Source: Rhodococcus pseudokoreensis (GTDB lineage: Bacteria; Actinomycetota; Actinomycetes; Mycobacteriales; Mycobacteriaceae). From it: a DNA stretch of 64,000 nucleotides. Of this stretch, positions 17,993 to 26,984 are shown piece after piece; within the stretch, counting starts at the first letter, position 1, and each line of letters begins with the position of its first letter. The position numbers and the translations under genes are program-made. The notes below the pieces were generated by a model, which saw only the letters and a list, made by a program, of their open reading frames with translations, was not told where the DNA came from and did no database searches. The stretch is from the NCBI RefSeq assembly GCF_017068395.1, contig NZ_CP070619.1:2604001-2668000 (forward strand), in the 5' to 3' direction.

Positions 17993-20738
17993 CGGCGGCG
18001 CCCCACGTGCCCTCGGCCCAGGACTCGGAGCAATGCGTGGTGCCCTGCTCGTCCATCCACCACGGGACCGCGATCTCGGAGTCGACGGCACCCGTGAGCT
18101 TGACCGTGAGCCGGGGATGGACGACAACGCCCCCGCGGGGCAGGTCGCGGCCGAGTGCGGCGAAGGCGAGCACCGCGGCGGGTTCGCGATCCCACGTGGA
18201 TTCCCGGCCGGATCCGGTGACGGTGCCGCGGATCGCCGCGGAGGCGAGCGGGACGTCCAGCAGATCGGCGAGCGACTCGGCGGTGTCCAGGCTCCCCACC
18301 ACCAAGCGCTCGCGCGGCACGGCGGCGGCCAGCCACGGTTCGTCCAGCACCAGCGCGTCGGCGGGGTCGACCAGGGTGCCCGTCAGGCCGCGCACGTGTT
18401 CGGGCAGGTGAAGTTCCTCGAGGTCGAGGAGGTGCCCGGCCGCGGCCGTCGCCAGCAGGCTGTGGGTCCGCGCCGTCACCGCCGGCGTCGGTTCGCGCTC
18501 CGGATCGGCCAGTCGGTCCAGCAATAGTTGCGCGAGTTCCGGTGAATCGACCGTCGCGGGGGCCAGTGCGGCGGCGAACACGGCGGATTCCGGGTGCTCG
18601 ACGGGGTCGAGCAGACCGGCGAACGTCTCGTCGGCGGGGTCGCGGAGCAGACCGAGCACCTGGCCGTCCAGTTCGGCGTTGTGCCGCAGCCACCAGGCCG
18701 TGTACCCGGCGCGGTCGGCGAGCAGCGGACGCGTCGCCGGGTCCCGGGCGAGCATCGTCAGCGCCTGCGGCCAGCGGTCCTCGTCCACCAGGTCCAGGTC
18801 GCGCACCGCGCCGAGCACGTCGGGGTCGTCGTCGAGCGTGTCCCACCAGCGGTCCTCGTCGTCGAGGTCGTGGTCGGGTCCGGTGGGGAGTTCGGCGCGC
18901 AGCACGGTGAAGCCCCAGCCGACGCCAACGGCGCGGAGGGCGTCCTCCCCCACCCGTTCCGCGAACGCGGAGTCCACGCACGCGAACGGCGAGTCGTCCA
19001 CCAGGACCTCGGCGAGTGGCGCACCGGGCAACAGCAATTCGTCCGCCCCGCGCAACTCCCCGTCGATATCCGGCAGGGGCAGCAGACCGAGCCACGACGG
19101 CAGACCGCCGGGATCGACGCGGCCCGCGAGATCGAGCACCGCGACCGACAGTTCTTCGGCTGCCGCCGCGTCGTCGGGGTCGAGGTCCTCGATCTCGGCG
19201 CGCAGCGCCGGATCCGAGAGCAGGTCGACGGCCGTGGCGGTCTTCGCGCCGAGCCTCGACAGCAGCGGGTGCGCGGCGTCGGGGTGGACGAGCCTCGTCC
19301 AGTCGACACCCAGGACTCCGTCGATGTCGTGACCCAGCAACACCGTTCGCGGGCCGGTCACGGTGCGGCCGTCGGACAGCGGCACCGGGATCGACGCCAG
19401 TTCCTCCGCGGCGAGGGCGTCAATCGCCAGCGGTTCGAGCGCCGCGTACAGGCGCTGCCACCAGGACGGTTCCCGTTCGATGCCACTGAGCAGTTCGGTG
19501 AGGCGGGCCAGGCCGAGGCGGTGGGCGTCGACCGCGGCCAGTGCAGGCGCCCAGCGGGGGCCGGACAGATCCGGGACGACCAGGCCGTCGACGATCTCGG
19601 CGAGCAGTTCGGCGAGTTCGTCGGTGAGCCCGGGGACCACCGACGCCCGGCCGGGGGCCTTGTCCTTGCCGTCGACGGTCGGCAGCCAGGGGTGCTCGCG
19701 GAGTTCGGCGACGAGATGGTCGCGCAGCGCCGAGTCGACCTCGCTGCGTGCGAACGCGGGGACGGGAACCAGCGACAGTCGCTGTTCGGGCGGCACCGCG
19801 GCCACGAACTCGGCGTATCCGGTGGCCAACTCGGCGATCGCGGCGCCGGGCAGGATGCGCCTGCGGTCGGGTTGCATGGCGATGTCCGCGACGAGGATCG
19901 CGGGTACCGACAGTTCCTCGTCCGAGCGGGTGGGGGCGCGCAGCACGTCCTCGGTGACGGGTGCGACGACGCCGTCCCGGACCGGGACGAGCCAGCGTGC
20001 GCGCCCGGACTCGTACTGCCACCAGCGGTCGTCGCCGATCGCGACCTCGGTCAACCCGGACTCGAGTGGTCGTTCACGCCGGCGGAACTGCTTGTCGCCC
20101 ACGGTGATCGAGACGAGCGCCGGGAGCTCGAGCAGAAGGTCGGGGGCCTCGCGCGCCATGTACGCGAGCAGCGACTCGCCGTCGACGTCCTCGCGCAGCG
20201 TCAGCACGACTTCCGACGCCGCACCCGCGGCCGGGCGGGTCTCGGTGGGCCACGCCAGCCGGAGGGCGGGCACGCCCGCGCCAGGGTCGGCGCCGTCGAG
20301 ATCCCGCAGTTCCGACCTCGTGCGGTCCGCCGAGAACAGCACGGAACCGGACGTCGACCGCAGTTCGACCTCGTCACTCACCGACAGCACCGCCGTGAAA
20401 CCGACGCCGTAGCGGCCGACGGTCGCCCCGGATTTGTTCGACGCCCGCAGCGCGACCAGCGCCTGCACTCCCGGCTCGTCGAGCGGTGTGCCGGTGTTGG
20501 ACACGCTCAGGACGCGTCCGTCGAGGCGCACGGACAGCTCGCCGGGCACTTCGGCGCGGGCCGCGGCGTCGGCCGCGTTCTGCGCCAGCTCGGTGAGGAG
20601 CCGGTCGCGGTAGCCGGCGCGGGCCAGATCGGATTCGGCCGCGGCGTCCTCCCGCAGGCGGGTCGGGGACGTGCGCCACGCGAGGAGCGTCGAATCCCTC
20701 AGGGCGGCGGTGCCGAAAGGATCGGCTAGCTGGTCGAT
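17982..20738 (-). CDS. Sacsin N-terminal ATPase-like domain protein (GHKL/Hsp90-like)
   Basis: Large protein (918 residues from the start used here) with an N-terminal GHKL ATPase domain: ELAQNAADA (N box) and GRYGVGFTAVLSVSD (G box), as in Hsp90 and sacsin. The remainder is acidic and Leu/Asp rich without a recognised domain. No ATG, GTG or TTG occurs in frame close to the conserved N-terminus (IDQLADPFGTAALRDSTLLAW). The best signal is an ATC at 20738 with GAGGAA 5 nt upstream. The nearest normal start is GTG 20885, which would add 49 residues antisense-free but overlapping the DUF3027 gene. It overlaps that gene by 13 nt from the ATC. Confidence 0.82.
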   Translation of the reverse strand: MDQLADPFGTAALRDSTLLAWRTSPTRLREDAAAESDLARAGYRDRLLTELAQNAADAAARAEVPGELSVRLDGRVLSVSNTGTPLDEPGVQALVALRASNKSGATVGRYGVGFTAVLSVSDEVELRSTSGSVLFSADRTRSELRDLDGADPGAGVPALRLAWPTETRPAAGAASEVVLTLREDVDGESLLAYMAREAPDLLLELPALVSITVGDKQFRRRERPLESGLTEVAIGDDRWWQYESGRARWLVPVRDGVVAPVTEDVLRAPTRSDEELSVPAILVADIAMQPDRRRILPGAAIAELATGYAEFVAAVPPEQRLSLVPVPAFARSEVDSALRDHLVAELREHPWLPTVDGKDKAPGRASVVPGLTDELAELLAEIVDGLVVPDLSGPRWAPALAAVDAHRLGLARLTELLSGIEREPSWWQRLYAALEPLAIDALAAEELASIPVPLSDGRTVTGPRTVLLGHDIDGVLGVDWTRLVHPDAAHPLLSRLGAKTATAVDLLSDPALRAEIEDLDPDDAAAAEELSVAVLDLAGRVDPGGLPSWLGLLPLPDIDGELRGADELLLPGAPLAEVLVDDSPFACVDSAFAERVGEDALRAVGVGWGFTVLRAELPTGPDHDLDDEDRWWDTLDDDPDVLGAVRDLDLVDEDRWPQALTMLARDPATRPLLADRAGYTAWWLRHNAELDGQVLGLLRDPADETFAGLLDPVEHPESAVFAAALAPATVDSPELAQLLLDRLADPEREPTPAVTARTHSLLATAAAGHLLDLEELHLPEHVRGLTGTLVDPADALVLDEPWLAAAVPRERLVVGSLDTAESLADLLDVPLASAAIRGTVTGSGRESTWDREPAAVLAFAALGRDLPRGGVVVHPRLTVKLTGAVDSEIAVPWWMDEQGTTHCSESWAEGTWGAAGVV

Positions 20739-21538
20739 GCGGATTCCTCGGCGTCGGTGACCTCGGCAGCAGCTTCCGTCTCGGTTGCGGCCCGCTCGAC
20801 GACCTCGACGGCGCCGTCGTCGTACGCGTCGTACTGCGGCGAACCGGCGCCCGTGGGGAGCAGGGTGTCGGAGTGGGCGCCGCACCCGTACGTGACGTCG
20901 ACGACGTGCCCGTCGGCGGCCATCTCGTTGCCGCACACGCCGAACGCCCCGTGCAGGGACCCGGCGAGCGGGAGGTAGAAACCGCACAGCCCGCACGTCG
21001 ACGGCGCGGCCTTGGCCATCTCCGAGTCGGGGCCGTAATCGCCGTCGTGCCAGCGCTGGGCGGCGTCGAGGCGACCCTCGAGGCTCATCGTCTGCTTGCG
21101 GCCCAGGCCCAGTTCGAGGGCGGCGTCGTCGATCTCGGGGTCGCCCGTCGCCACGTAGCCGGGGACGAGGCGGGGGTCACCGGCAGGCGGTGCCAGGAGA
21201 TCGCCCGCGGACAGGTCACCGGGCCGAATCCGCTGGTCCCACGGAATCCATTCGGGTGCGACCAGCGCATCGGGTCCCGGGAGGAGGGCGAGTTCGCTGA
21301 CGGTGGCACGGTCCGACTCGGGATCGGCGGCCACCACCACCGCCCACTGCCAGCCCCGGTAGCCCGGAAGGTCCGCAACGAAACGGTGAGTCGCGGCGCA
21401 CTCGTCCTCGGACGTGACGCCCAGATAGTCGCCGACTCCCCCTTCCTGCAGTTGGACCAATGCGGTTCGGGCGAGCTCGACGGCGTCGGTCAGTACGGGA
21501 CGCGCCACTGCGCGCTCGTCGGAAGAAGCAACACTCAC
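20726..21538 (-). CDS. DUF3027 family protein
   Basis: A 270-residue protein of Rv0877 type. Conserved features include DYLGVTSEDECAATHRF, GWQWAVVVAADP and a cysteine cluster CGLCGFYLPL...FGVCGNEMAADG that could bind zinc, followed by a Glu-rich tail. GTG 21538 gives the N-terminus VSVASSDERA; a start at 21559 is also possible. The stop overlaps the sacsin-like gene, and the two are probably one transcript. It is divergent from the glutaminyl cyclase gene. Function unknown. Confidence 0.85.
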   Translation of the reverse strand: MSVASSDERAVARPVLTDAVELARTALVQLQEGGVGDYLGVTSEDECAATHRFVADLPGYRGWQWAVVVAADPESDRATVSELALLPGPDALVAPEWIPWDQRIRPGDLSAGDLLAPPAGDPRLVPGYVATGDPEIDDAALELGLGRKQTMSLEGRLDAAQRWHDGDYGPDSEMAKAAPSTCGLCGFYLPLAGSLHGAFGVCGNEMAADGHVVDVTYGCGAHSDTLLPTGAGSPQYDAYDDGAVEVVERAATETEAAAEVTDAEESASTS

Positions 21539-21597
21539 ACCACCAGTTTGCCGCACCACCGCAAGTGCGTGCCCACCTGGGCTGTCATGCTGGTCCG

Positions 21598-22392
21598 ATG
21601 ACCGGCCGGAGGCACCTCGTCCCAGCCCTGCTCGCGGTGGCGTGGATGGTCACCGCATGCTCCCCGCAGAGTCCGGTGGCGGCGGGCGCGGCGGGCACGA
21701 ATCTCCGCGCGGAGATCGTCCGCACCGTCGACCACGACCCGAATGCGTTCACCCAGGGCCTCGAGATCGACGGCACCGAACTGCTCGAGGGCACCGGTCG
21801 CCCCGGCGAATCCTGGGTGCAGGCCACCGACCTCGACAGCGGCACCGTCCGGGCGCGCGCCGAACTGCCGTCTCCCCTGTTCGGCGAGGGCATCACGGTG
21901 AGCGACGACACGATCTGGCAGCTGACGTGGCGTGACGGGGTCGCCGTCGTCCGCGATCGGGCGACGCTCGCCGAACAGCGGCGGGTCCCGTTCGACGGCG
22001 AGGGGTGGGGCATCTGCGCGTTGCCCGGCGCCCTGGTCACGAGCGACGGCTCACCCACCCTCACGTTCCGCGACCCGGTCACGTTCGAACCCCGGCGCAC
22101 CGTGCAGGCGATGCAGGACGGAAACCCCGTCTCCCGGCTCAACGAACTCGAATGCGCGGACGACGGCGCGATCTACGCGAACGTCTGGACCACCGACACC
22201 CTCGTCCGCATCGATCCGTCGGACGGACGGGTCACCGCGGAGATCGACGCCTCCGCCGTCCGCGACGCGCTTCCGCCCGGCCCGCGGGACGTCGACGTCC
22301 TCAACGGCATCGCCCAGATCCCGGGAACGGACCGGTTCCTCGTCACCGGAAAGTACTGGCCGGCCATGTTCGAGGTGCGGTTCGTTCCCTGA
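21598..22392 (+). CDS. Glutaminyl-peptide cyclotransferase, lipoprotein
   Basis: A 264-residue beta-propeller cyclase that forms N-terminal pyroglutamate, similar to plant papaya-type QC. The hallmark blocks are DPNAFTQGLEIDG, LFGEGITV, IWQLTW and NELECADDGAIYANVW, then YWPAMFEVRF at the end. The signal peptide MTGRRHLVPALLAVAWMVTAC ends in a lipobox with Cys21, so the protein is probably membrane-anchored outside the cell. ATG 21598 is the only start that provides this signal peptide. Confidence 0.88.
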   Translation: MTGRRHLVPALLAVAWMVTACSPQSPVAAGAAGTNLRAEIVRTVDHDPNAFTQGLEIDGTELLEGTGRPGESWVQATDLDSGTVRARAELPSPLFGEGITVSDDTIWQLTWRDGVAVVRDRATLAEQRRVPFDGEGWGICALPGALVTSDGSPTLTFRDPVTFEPRRTVQAMQDGNPVSRLNELECADDGAIYANVWTTDTLVRIDPSDGRVTAEIDASAVRDALPPGPRDVDVLNGIAQIPGTDRFLVTGKYWPAMFEVRFVP

Positions 22393-22463
22393 CAGGCCGA
22401 TCTGACCAGCATTGGCCGGGGTTGCTGTGGTCGCATGTCTCCCGACTAGGACAGAATTAGGGA

Positions 22464-24134
22464 GTGACCGGACCGCGCGAACCCAACGAGCCTGACGGCG
22501 GTCGGGCTCCTGACGAGAATCCCGGGCCCCCCGTTCATCCCGGCTACGACAAATACCCGCCCGCGGCACGCCCCGGCGGCCGGCGCACGCCGCTGCCGCC
22601 CCTGCATCCGGTCGGCGGCGGGCAGCGTCCCCGGTCCGACGAGGAGCGGGCGGACGCCCCCAAGGCGCCGCCGATGCCGCGCAAGCTCACCGTCACCCGG
22701 GTGGCGGCGATGCGCAGCCGGGAACTCACCAACAAGGGCATCGCGACGTTCCACCGGGCCGCCAAGGCGGACGGTGCGGACAAGTCTGGGCTCACCGCGC
22801 TCACCTACGCGGTGATGGCCAACAACGCGACCGACGCGGCCATCGCCGTCGCCCTGGCGAACACGCTGTTCTTCTCGGCCGCGACGGGCGAGGACAAGAC
22901 GAAGGTCGCGCTGTACCTGCTGATCACGATCGCCCCGTTCGCCGTCATCGCTCCGCTGATCGGTCCGATGCTCGACCGCCTCCAGCACGGCCGCCGCGTC
23001 GCGCTGGCCACGTCGTTCGGACTCCGGACGATGCTGGCGATCGTGCTCGTCTTCAACTTCGACAGCTGGGTGCTGTATCCGGCGGCGCTCGGAATGATGG
23101 TGCTCAGCAAATCGTTCTCGGTGCTCAAGAGTGCGGTCACCCCACGTGTGCTGCCACCGGAGATCGACCTCGTACGCGTCAACTCCCGGCTCACCGTGTT
23201 CGGGCTTCTCGGCGGAACCATCGGTGCGGGCGCCCTCGCGGGTGCTCTCGCCATGGCCACCGGTTCCGTCGGCGCGCTGTGGCTGGCGGCCGTCATCACC
23301 GCCCTCGGCGCGTACCTCAGCATGCGGATCCCGTCGTGGGTCGAGGTCACCGAAGGCGAGGTTCCCGCCACCCTCACGTACCACGGCGACGAACACCCGA
23401 CCGAGGTGATCGGACGCACCCGCGTGCTGCAACCCGAGGCCCCGGCCGCCGCGAAGACCGGCAAACGTCGGCAACCACTGGGCCGCGCGGTCATCACCGG
23501 GTTGTGGGGCAACAGCACCATCCGTGTGCTCACCGGGTTCCTCACCCTGTACATCGCGTTCGTCGCGAAATCGAAGACCGACCACGAACCGCTGGTCCAG
23601 GCCGCCATGCTCGGCTTGGTCGGCGCGGCCGCCGGCATCGGCAACTTCGCGGGCAACGCCGCGGGCGCCCGGATCAAGCTGGGCCGCCCCGCCCTCATCG
23701 TGCTGCGCTGCACGGGCGCAGTGTGGATCATCGCCGTCCTCGCCGCGATCACCGACAATCTCCTGACCGCCGCCCTCGCCACGCTCGTCGCATCGGCCGC
23801 CAGCGCCCTCGCCAAGGTGTCGCTGGACGCGTCGCTGCAGCACGACCTGCCCGAGGAGTCGATCGCGTCCGGATTCGGGCGGTCGGAGACCGTTCTACAG
23901 CTGAGCTGGGTCGTGGGCGGGGCTCTGGGCGTGCTGCTGCCCACCGAATACTGGATCGGGTTCTCGGTAGTCTCCGCCGTGATGACCGTCGGGCTCGTCC
24001 AGACCATCCTCACGTACCGCGGCAGCACCCTCCTGCCCGGGCTCGGAGGAAAACGCCCCGACCTGGCCGAACAAGAAGTGACCGAGCACCACTCGACCCA
24101 CCGGGCCGACCGATCGACAGGAAATGTGAAGTAA
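22464..24134 (+). CDS. MFS transporter (Rv0876c-like)
   Basis: A 556-residue MFS-type membrane protein with a Pro/Arg-rich cytoplasmic N-terminus of about 75 residues and about 12 hydrophobic segments starting at YAVMANNATDAAIAVALANTLFF. The loop MLDRLQHGRRVAL resembles MFS motif A. This long-N-terminus group is confined to Corynebacteriales and precedes the DUF2771 gene in M. tuberculosis too. It abuts the DUF2771 gene (TAA followed directly by GTG). Substrate unknown. Confidence 0.87.
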   Translation: MTGPREPNEPDGGRAPDENPGPPVHPGYDKYPPAARPGGRRTPLPPLHPVGGGQRPRSDEERADAPKAPPMPRKLTVTRVAAMRSRELTNKGIATFHRAAKADGADKSGLTALTYAVMANNATDAAIAVALANTLFFSAATGEDKTKVALYLLITIAPFAVIAPLIGPMLDRLQHGRRVALATSFGLRTMLAIVLVFNFDSWVLYPAALGMMVLSKSFSVLKSAVTPRVLPPEIDLVRVNSRLTVFGLLGGTIGAGALAGALAMATGSVGALWLAAVITALGAYLSMRIPSWVEVTEGEVPATLTYHGDEHPTEVIGRTRVLQPEAPAAAKTGKRRQPLGRAVITGLWGNSTIRVLTGFLTLYIAFVAKSKTDHEPLVQAAMLGLVGAAAGIGNFAGNAAGARIKLGRPALIVLRCTGAVWIIAVLAAITDNLLTAALATLVASAASALAKVSLDASLQHDLPEESIASGFGRSETVLQLSWVVGGALGVLLPTEYWIGFSVVSAVMTVGLVQTILTYRGSTLLPGLGGKRPDLAEQEVTEHHSTHRADRSTGNVK

Positions 24135-24626
24135 GTGAGAATGCAGGCGCGAACCAAGAAGATCCTCGCACTGATCGCAGTGGGCCTGATAGTGGTCCTG
24201 GTGGCCTTCGTCGGAGTCGTCTACACACTGGTCCGCAATTCCTCGCCCCGCCTGCCCGAGATCACGGCCTTCGCGCACGACCGGGCCGAGCAGGTCGCCC
24301 CGCTCGGCTACTGCAACCTGTATCTCGAGGACTGCGAGACCGGCGACCTCGCCGAACTCGACGTGCCCCCCGGCTCCTCGCTGCAGCTGTCGTTGCCGCC
24401 GGAGATCGTCGACGCCCCGTGGCGCATGCTCGTCGTCTACCAGGATCCTTCGGGTCAGGTCCTCGTCCAGGAACAGGTGCACCGCGCCGGTGAGACCCGC
24501 GCCGTGACCGTGCCGTCCTCGGAAGAACTGCAACTGGCCGGCGTCGAGATCCAGCTGCCGTCCGCCGTCATCGACGAGCAGGGCCTCACCCAGGCCCGGG
24601 CCGCCTGGTCGATCAAGACCGCCTAG
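24135..24626 (+). CDS. DUF2771 membrane-anchored protein
   Basis: A 163-residue protein with one N-terminal membrane segment (ILALIAVGLIVVLVAFVGVV) and an extracytoplasmic domain carrying GYCNLYLEDCETGD, whose two cysteines may pair. It resembles M. tuberculosis Rv0875c. GTG 24135 directly follows the MFS stop; ATG 24141 is an alternative. It is followed by a strong bidirectional hairpin. Function unknown. Confidence 0.85.
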   Translation: MRMQARTKKILALIAVGLIVVLVAFVGVVYTLVRNSSPRLPEITAFAHDRAEQVAPLGYCNLYLEDCETGDLAELDVPPGSSLQLSLPPEIVDAPWRMLVVYQDPSGQVLVQEQVHRAGETRAVTVPSSEELQLAGVEIQLPSAVIDEQGLTQARAAWSIKTA

Positions 24627-24643
24627 AACGACCCGCCCACGAA

Positions 24644-24678
24644 GAAGGGCCCCGCGCTGTCACAGCGCGGGGCCCTTC
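24644..24678. terminator. Bidirectional terminator between DUF2771 gene and cspB
   Basis: A perfect 16-bp stem (24644-24659 with 24663-24678, arm GAAGGGCCCCGCGCTG) with a 3-nt loop lies between two convergent genes. On the minus strand it follows cspB by 12 nt. Confidence 0.9.
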
Positions 24679-24690
24679 TCGTCGGACGAA

Positions 24691-25101
24691 TCAGCTGTCG
24701 AGTTCGCGTGCGACGGCGCGGACCACCTCGGAGATGCGCTGGGCGGTCTTGCGGTCGGGGTACTTGCCCTTGCGCAGGTCGGGCTGGACCTTCGCCTCGA
24801 GCAGCGTGATCATGTCCTCGACCATGCCGTGCAGTTCGTCCGGCGTGTGCTTCTTGGCGGACGGCTCCTTGCGGGCGCCGTTCTGACGCAGCGACGGCGC
24901 CGGGTCGAGGACCTTCAGGCTCAGCGCCTGGGGTCCGCGTCGACCGGCGGCCATGCCGAACTCGACACGCTGACCGGCCTTGAGGCCCTCGACGCCCTCG
25001 GGAAGAGCGGACGAACGCACATAGACGTCCTCCCCCTCCTCCTGCGACAGAAAGCCGAAGCCCTTTTCGACGTCGTACCACTTCACCTTGCCGGTCGGCA
25101 C
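24691..25101 (-). CDS. cspB: Cold-shock domain protein with C-terminal extension (CspB)
   Basis: A 136-residue nucleic-acid-binding protein. The cold-shock domain covers the first 67 residues or so, with RNP1 KGFGFLS and RNP2 DVYVRSS. The mycobacterial-type extension [34 protein letters not shown] follows; it is absent from small CspA proteins. GTG 25101 (protein [10 protein letters not shown]) agrees with the M. tuberculosis Rv0871 start. GTG 25110 is a less likely alternative. The leader carries a tandem 16-bp repeat. Confidence 0.94.
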   Translation of the reverse strand: MPTGKVKWYDVEKGFGFLSQEEGEDVYVRSSALPEGVEGLKAGQRVEFGMAAGRRGPQALSLKVLDPAPSLRQNGARKEPSAKKHTPDELHGMVEDMITLLEAKVQPDLRKGKYPDRKTAQRISEVVRAVARELDS

Positions 25102-25118
25102 CGCGTTCACCCGCTCAT

Positions 25119-25165
25119 CACTTGGAGTGCAGTTGGTTGCACTTGGTATTGGTTGCACTTGGTAT
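25119..25165 (-). repeat. Tandem 16-bp repeat and CACTTGG motifs upstream of cspB
   Basis: On the plus strand the unit TGGTTGCACTTGGTAT occurs twice without a gap (25134-25149 and 25150-25165). A third copy of its CACTTGG core is at 25119-25125, so the core recurs at 25119, 25140 and 25156. The array is 18-64 nt upstream of the cspB start, in the promoter or 5' UTR, and is AT-richer than its surroundings. It could be a regulator site or an RNA thermometer element. Confidence 0.75.
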
Positions 25166-25270
25166 GCAAAACAGCGCGCCCCACCTCTGGTGCGGGACGC
25201 GCAGTGCCCACAGTCTACCTTGCACGGACCCCCTCCGGCATTCGGGTTTCCAGGCACTATCGTTGCTGGT

Positions 25271-25510
25271 GTGGCCCACGAATCGACTCCTTCGAGCACT
25301 CCTCAGACACCCCGGAGGGGCGACGGACTCCTGCGGGTCGCGCTCGCCCTCTTCGCGATCGGTTTCGTCGCGATCGTGGCGATCTTCCTGACCCCGGTGG
25401 TCTCCGATTCCGAACCGGGTCTCGTTCTCTACCTCATCGCCCTCGCCTGCCCGATCGGGTTCCTCCTCGGAATCGTCGCGGCACTGAGGCAGGGCAGACG
25501 CTCGCGCTGA
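25271..25510 (+). CDS. Small membrane protein, function unknown
   Basis: A 79-residue protein with two hydrophobic segments ([23 protein letters not shown] and [21 protein letters not shown]) separated by a short polar turn, and a basic tail RQGRRSR. GTG 25271 follows TATCGT (25258-25263) by 7 nt, so a leaderless transcript is likely. It is divergent from cspB and 44 nt before the YccF gene. I do not recognise the family. Confidence 0.72.
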   Translation: MAHESTPSSTPQTPRRGDGLLRVALALFAIGFVAIVAIFLTPVVSDSEPGLVLYLIALACPIGFLLGIVAALRQGRRSR

Positions 25511-25554
25511 CCCACCCGACCACCGGGGCATTCCCAACCACCGAGGGGACGATC

Positions 25555-25932
25555 ATGAGAATTCTGCTCAACATCATCTGGCTGATCTTCGGCGGTCTGT
25601 GGCTGGCGCTGGGGTACTTCGTCGCCGGAATCCTGTGCTGCATCCTGATCATCACGATCCCGTTCGGCATCGCGTCGTTCCGGGTCGGCGTCTACGCGCT
25701 GTGGCCGTTCGGGAAGACCGTGATCGACAAGCCGACGGCCGGGGTCGCCTCGGTGATCGGCAATGTCATCTGGTTCATCATCGCAGGTCTGTGGCTCGCG
25801 ATCGGGCACGTCGTCACGGCCGTCGCCATGGCGATCACGATCATCGGGATTCCCCTCGCCGTCGCGAACATCAAGATGATTCCCATCTCGCTGATGCCCC
25901 TCGGCAAGGACATCGTCGATGCACCGCGGTGA
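25555..25932 (+). CDS. yccF: YccF-domain inner-membrane protein
   Basis: A 125-residue protein with two tandem YccF repeats. Each has the pattern NIIW(L/F)I-GLWLA-G and later IIGIPFG/IIGIPLA (residues about 6-45 and 68-108), with about four membrane segments. Function is unknown in all species. It matches Rv0870c, which also sits near rpfA and cspB. Its stop is directly followed by a CRP-type site that probably serves rpf. Confidence 0.9.
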   Translation: MRILLNIIWLIFGGLWLALGYFVAGILCCILIITIPFGIASFRVGVYALWPFGKTVIDKPTAGVASVIGNVIWFIIAGLWLAIGHVVTAVAMAITIIGIPLAVANIKMIPISLMPLGKDIVDAPR

Positions 25933-25948
25933 TGTGAGCTTACTCACA
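25933..25948 (+). promoter_or_regulatory. CRP/GlxR-type operator upstream of rpf
   Basis: The sequence TGTGAGCTTACTCACA is a perfect TGTGA-N6-TCACA palindrome, the cAMP-receptor-protein/GlxR consensus. It begins right after the yccF stop and about 455 nt before the rpf start, upstream of the riboswitch leader. CRP control of rpfA is known in M. tuberculosis. Confidence 0.8.
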
Positions 25949-26159
25949 TAACGGCCCGATAACGGAAGGACAACGGGACGGCGATACGCGCGTCCCGTCG
26001 CTACTAGCTGGGAAGAGTCCCGGCGCGCCCAATGAGGCCCCGCAACAGGCGAAGACACACCGCGTTATCAAATGGTGACACTGCGGCCTCGGCCCGTTAC
26101 CGTCGTCACCGGCCGATGAAACATCGACCACGTCCGGCCCGCCGCGCCAAACCTCGTCC

Positions 26160-26366
26160 CGCGGGTACCGGAGTCCCGACGAAGCATTCCAGGGACGAGG
26201 ACGGGGGACCCAAAGTCCTCCAGGGAACGCAAGTTTCCAGACGGACACCGGTCCGAATGTGCCTCGCACAGTCGGATCTTGGGGTGAAGCCAGACCCTCT
26301 CCAGCCAGGAGAGGCGAGGCCGGGCGACCTCTCAGCCCGAACCCGACAGCTGACCTCGCAGGCGCG
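26160..26366 (+). ncRNA. ydaO/yuaA-type (c-di-AMP) riboswitch in rpf leader
   Basis: The long leader carries the conserved ydaO blocks in order: ACGGGGGACCCAAAG near 26201-26215, GGGGTGAAGCC at 26281-26291, a stem CCTCTCC/GGAGAGG right after it, then GCCCGAACCCGACAGCTGAC and CCTCGCAGGCG ending about 26363. The riboswitch class binds cyclic di-AMP and is commonly found before rpf and cell-wall hydrolase genes in actinobacteria, where it usually lowers expression when c-di-AMP is high. The boundaries are approximate; the rpf start is about 23 nt downstream. Confidence 0.85.
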
Positions 26367-26388
26367 TGTGGAGAGGATCTCTACCATC

Positions 26389-26970
26389 ATGAGCGGACGC
26401 CATCGCAAGCCCACCACCACCGGCCGCACCGTCGCCAAGGTCGCCGTCACCGGCGCCATCATGGGTGTCGCCGGAGCAGCCTTCTCGGGCACCGCGAACG
26501 CGGCACCCGACTCCGACTGGGACCGCCTCGCGCAGTGCGAGTCCGGCGGCAACTGGGGCATCAACACCGGAAACGGCTTCCAGGGCGGACTCCAGTTCTC
26601 CCCGAGCACCTGGAACGCACACGGTGGAACCCAGTACGCAGCCACCGCCAACCAGGCCTCGCGTGAACAGCAGATCGTCGTCGCCGAGAAGGTCCTCGAC
26701 TCCCAGGGCTGGGGCGCATGGCCGTCCTGCTCCTCGAGCCTCGGCCTGAGCAGCGCACCCACCCAGCGCAACGCCCCCGCCACCGTGCCCGAGGCCCCCG
26801 CGGCACCGGCACTCCCCGACCTCACGGGCGGCGTCCCCAGCACCAACGGCACCTCGCAGTACGCGGGCGTCGTCGACAGCGCGATCGAGGCCGTCAAGGC
26901 CCAGGGCATCGCGATCGACCCCCAGATCCTGCAGCTCATCGACGCGAACAAGGGACTGCTCGCGCAGTAA
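26389..26970 (+). CDS. rpfA: Resuscitation-promoting factor (Rpf)
   Basis: Secreted muralytic enzyme that helps dormant cells resume growth. The 193-residue protein has a signal peptide (cleavage probably after GTANA, residue 38) and an Rpf domain of about 75 residues, with catalytic Glu51 in [22 protein letters not shown]. The usual disulfide cysteines are present (AQC and WPSC). A Pro/Ala-rich linker and a C-terminal amphipathic stretch follow. GAGAGG lies upstream of ATG 26389. Expression is probably set by the CRP-type site and riboswitch upstream. Positional equivalent of Rv0867c. Confidence 0.94.
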   Translation: MSGRHRKPTTTGRTVAKVAVTGAIMGVAGAAFSGTANAAPDSDWDRLAQCESGGNWGINTGNGFQGGLQFSPSTWNAHGGTQYAATANQASREQQIVVAEKVLDSQGWGAWPSCSSSLGLSSAPTQRNAPATVPEAPAAPALPDLTGGVPSTNGTSQYAGVVDSAIEAVKAQGIAIDPQILQLIDANKGLLAQ

Positions 26971-26984
26971 TCCCCGCAATTCAC

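Noticed and set aside
18594..20729. 711-codon plus-strand frame opposite the sacsin-like ATPase
   Set aside because: The minus strand carries GHKL ATPase motifs; the plus-strand translation lacks any domain and is antisense.
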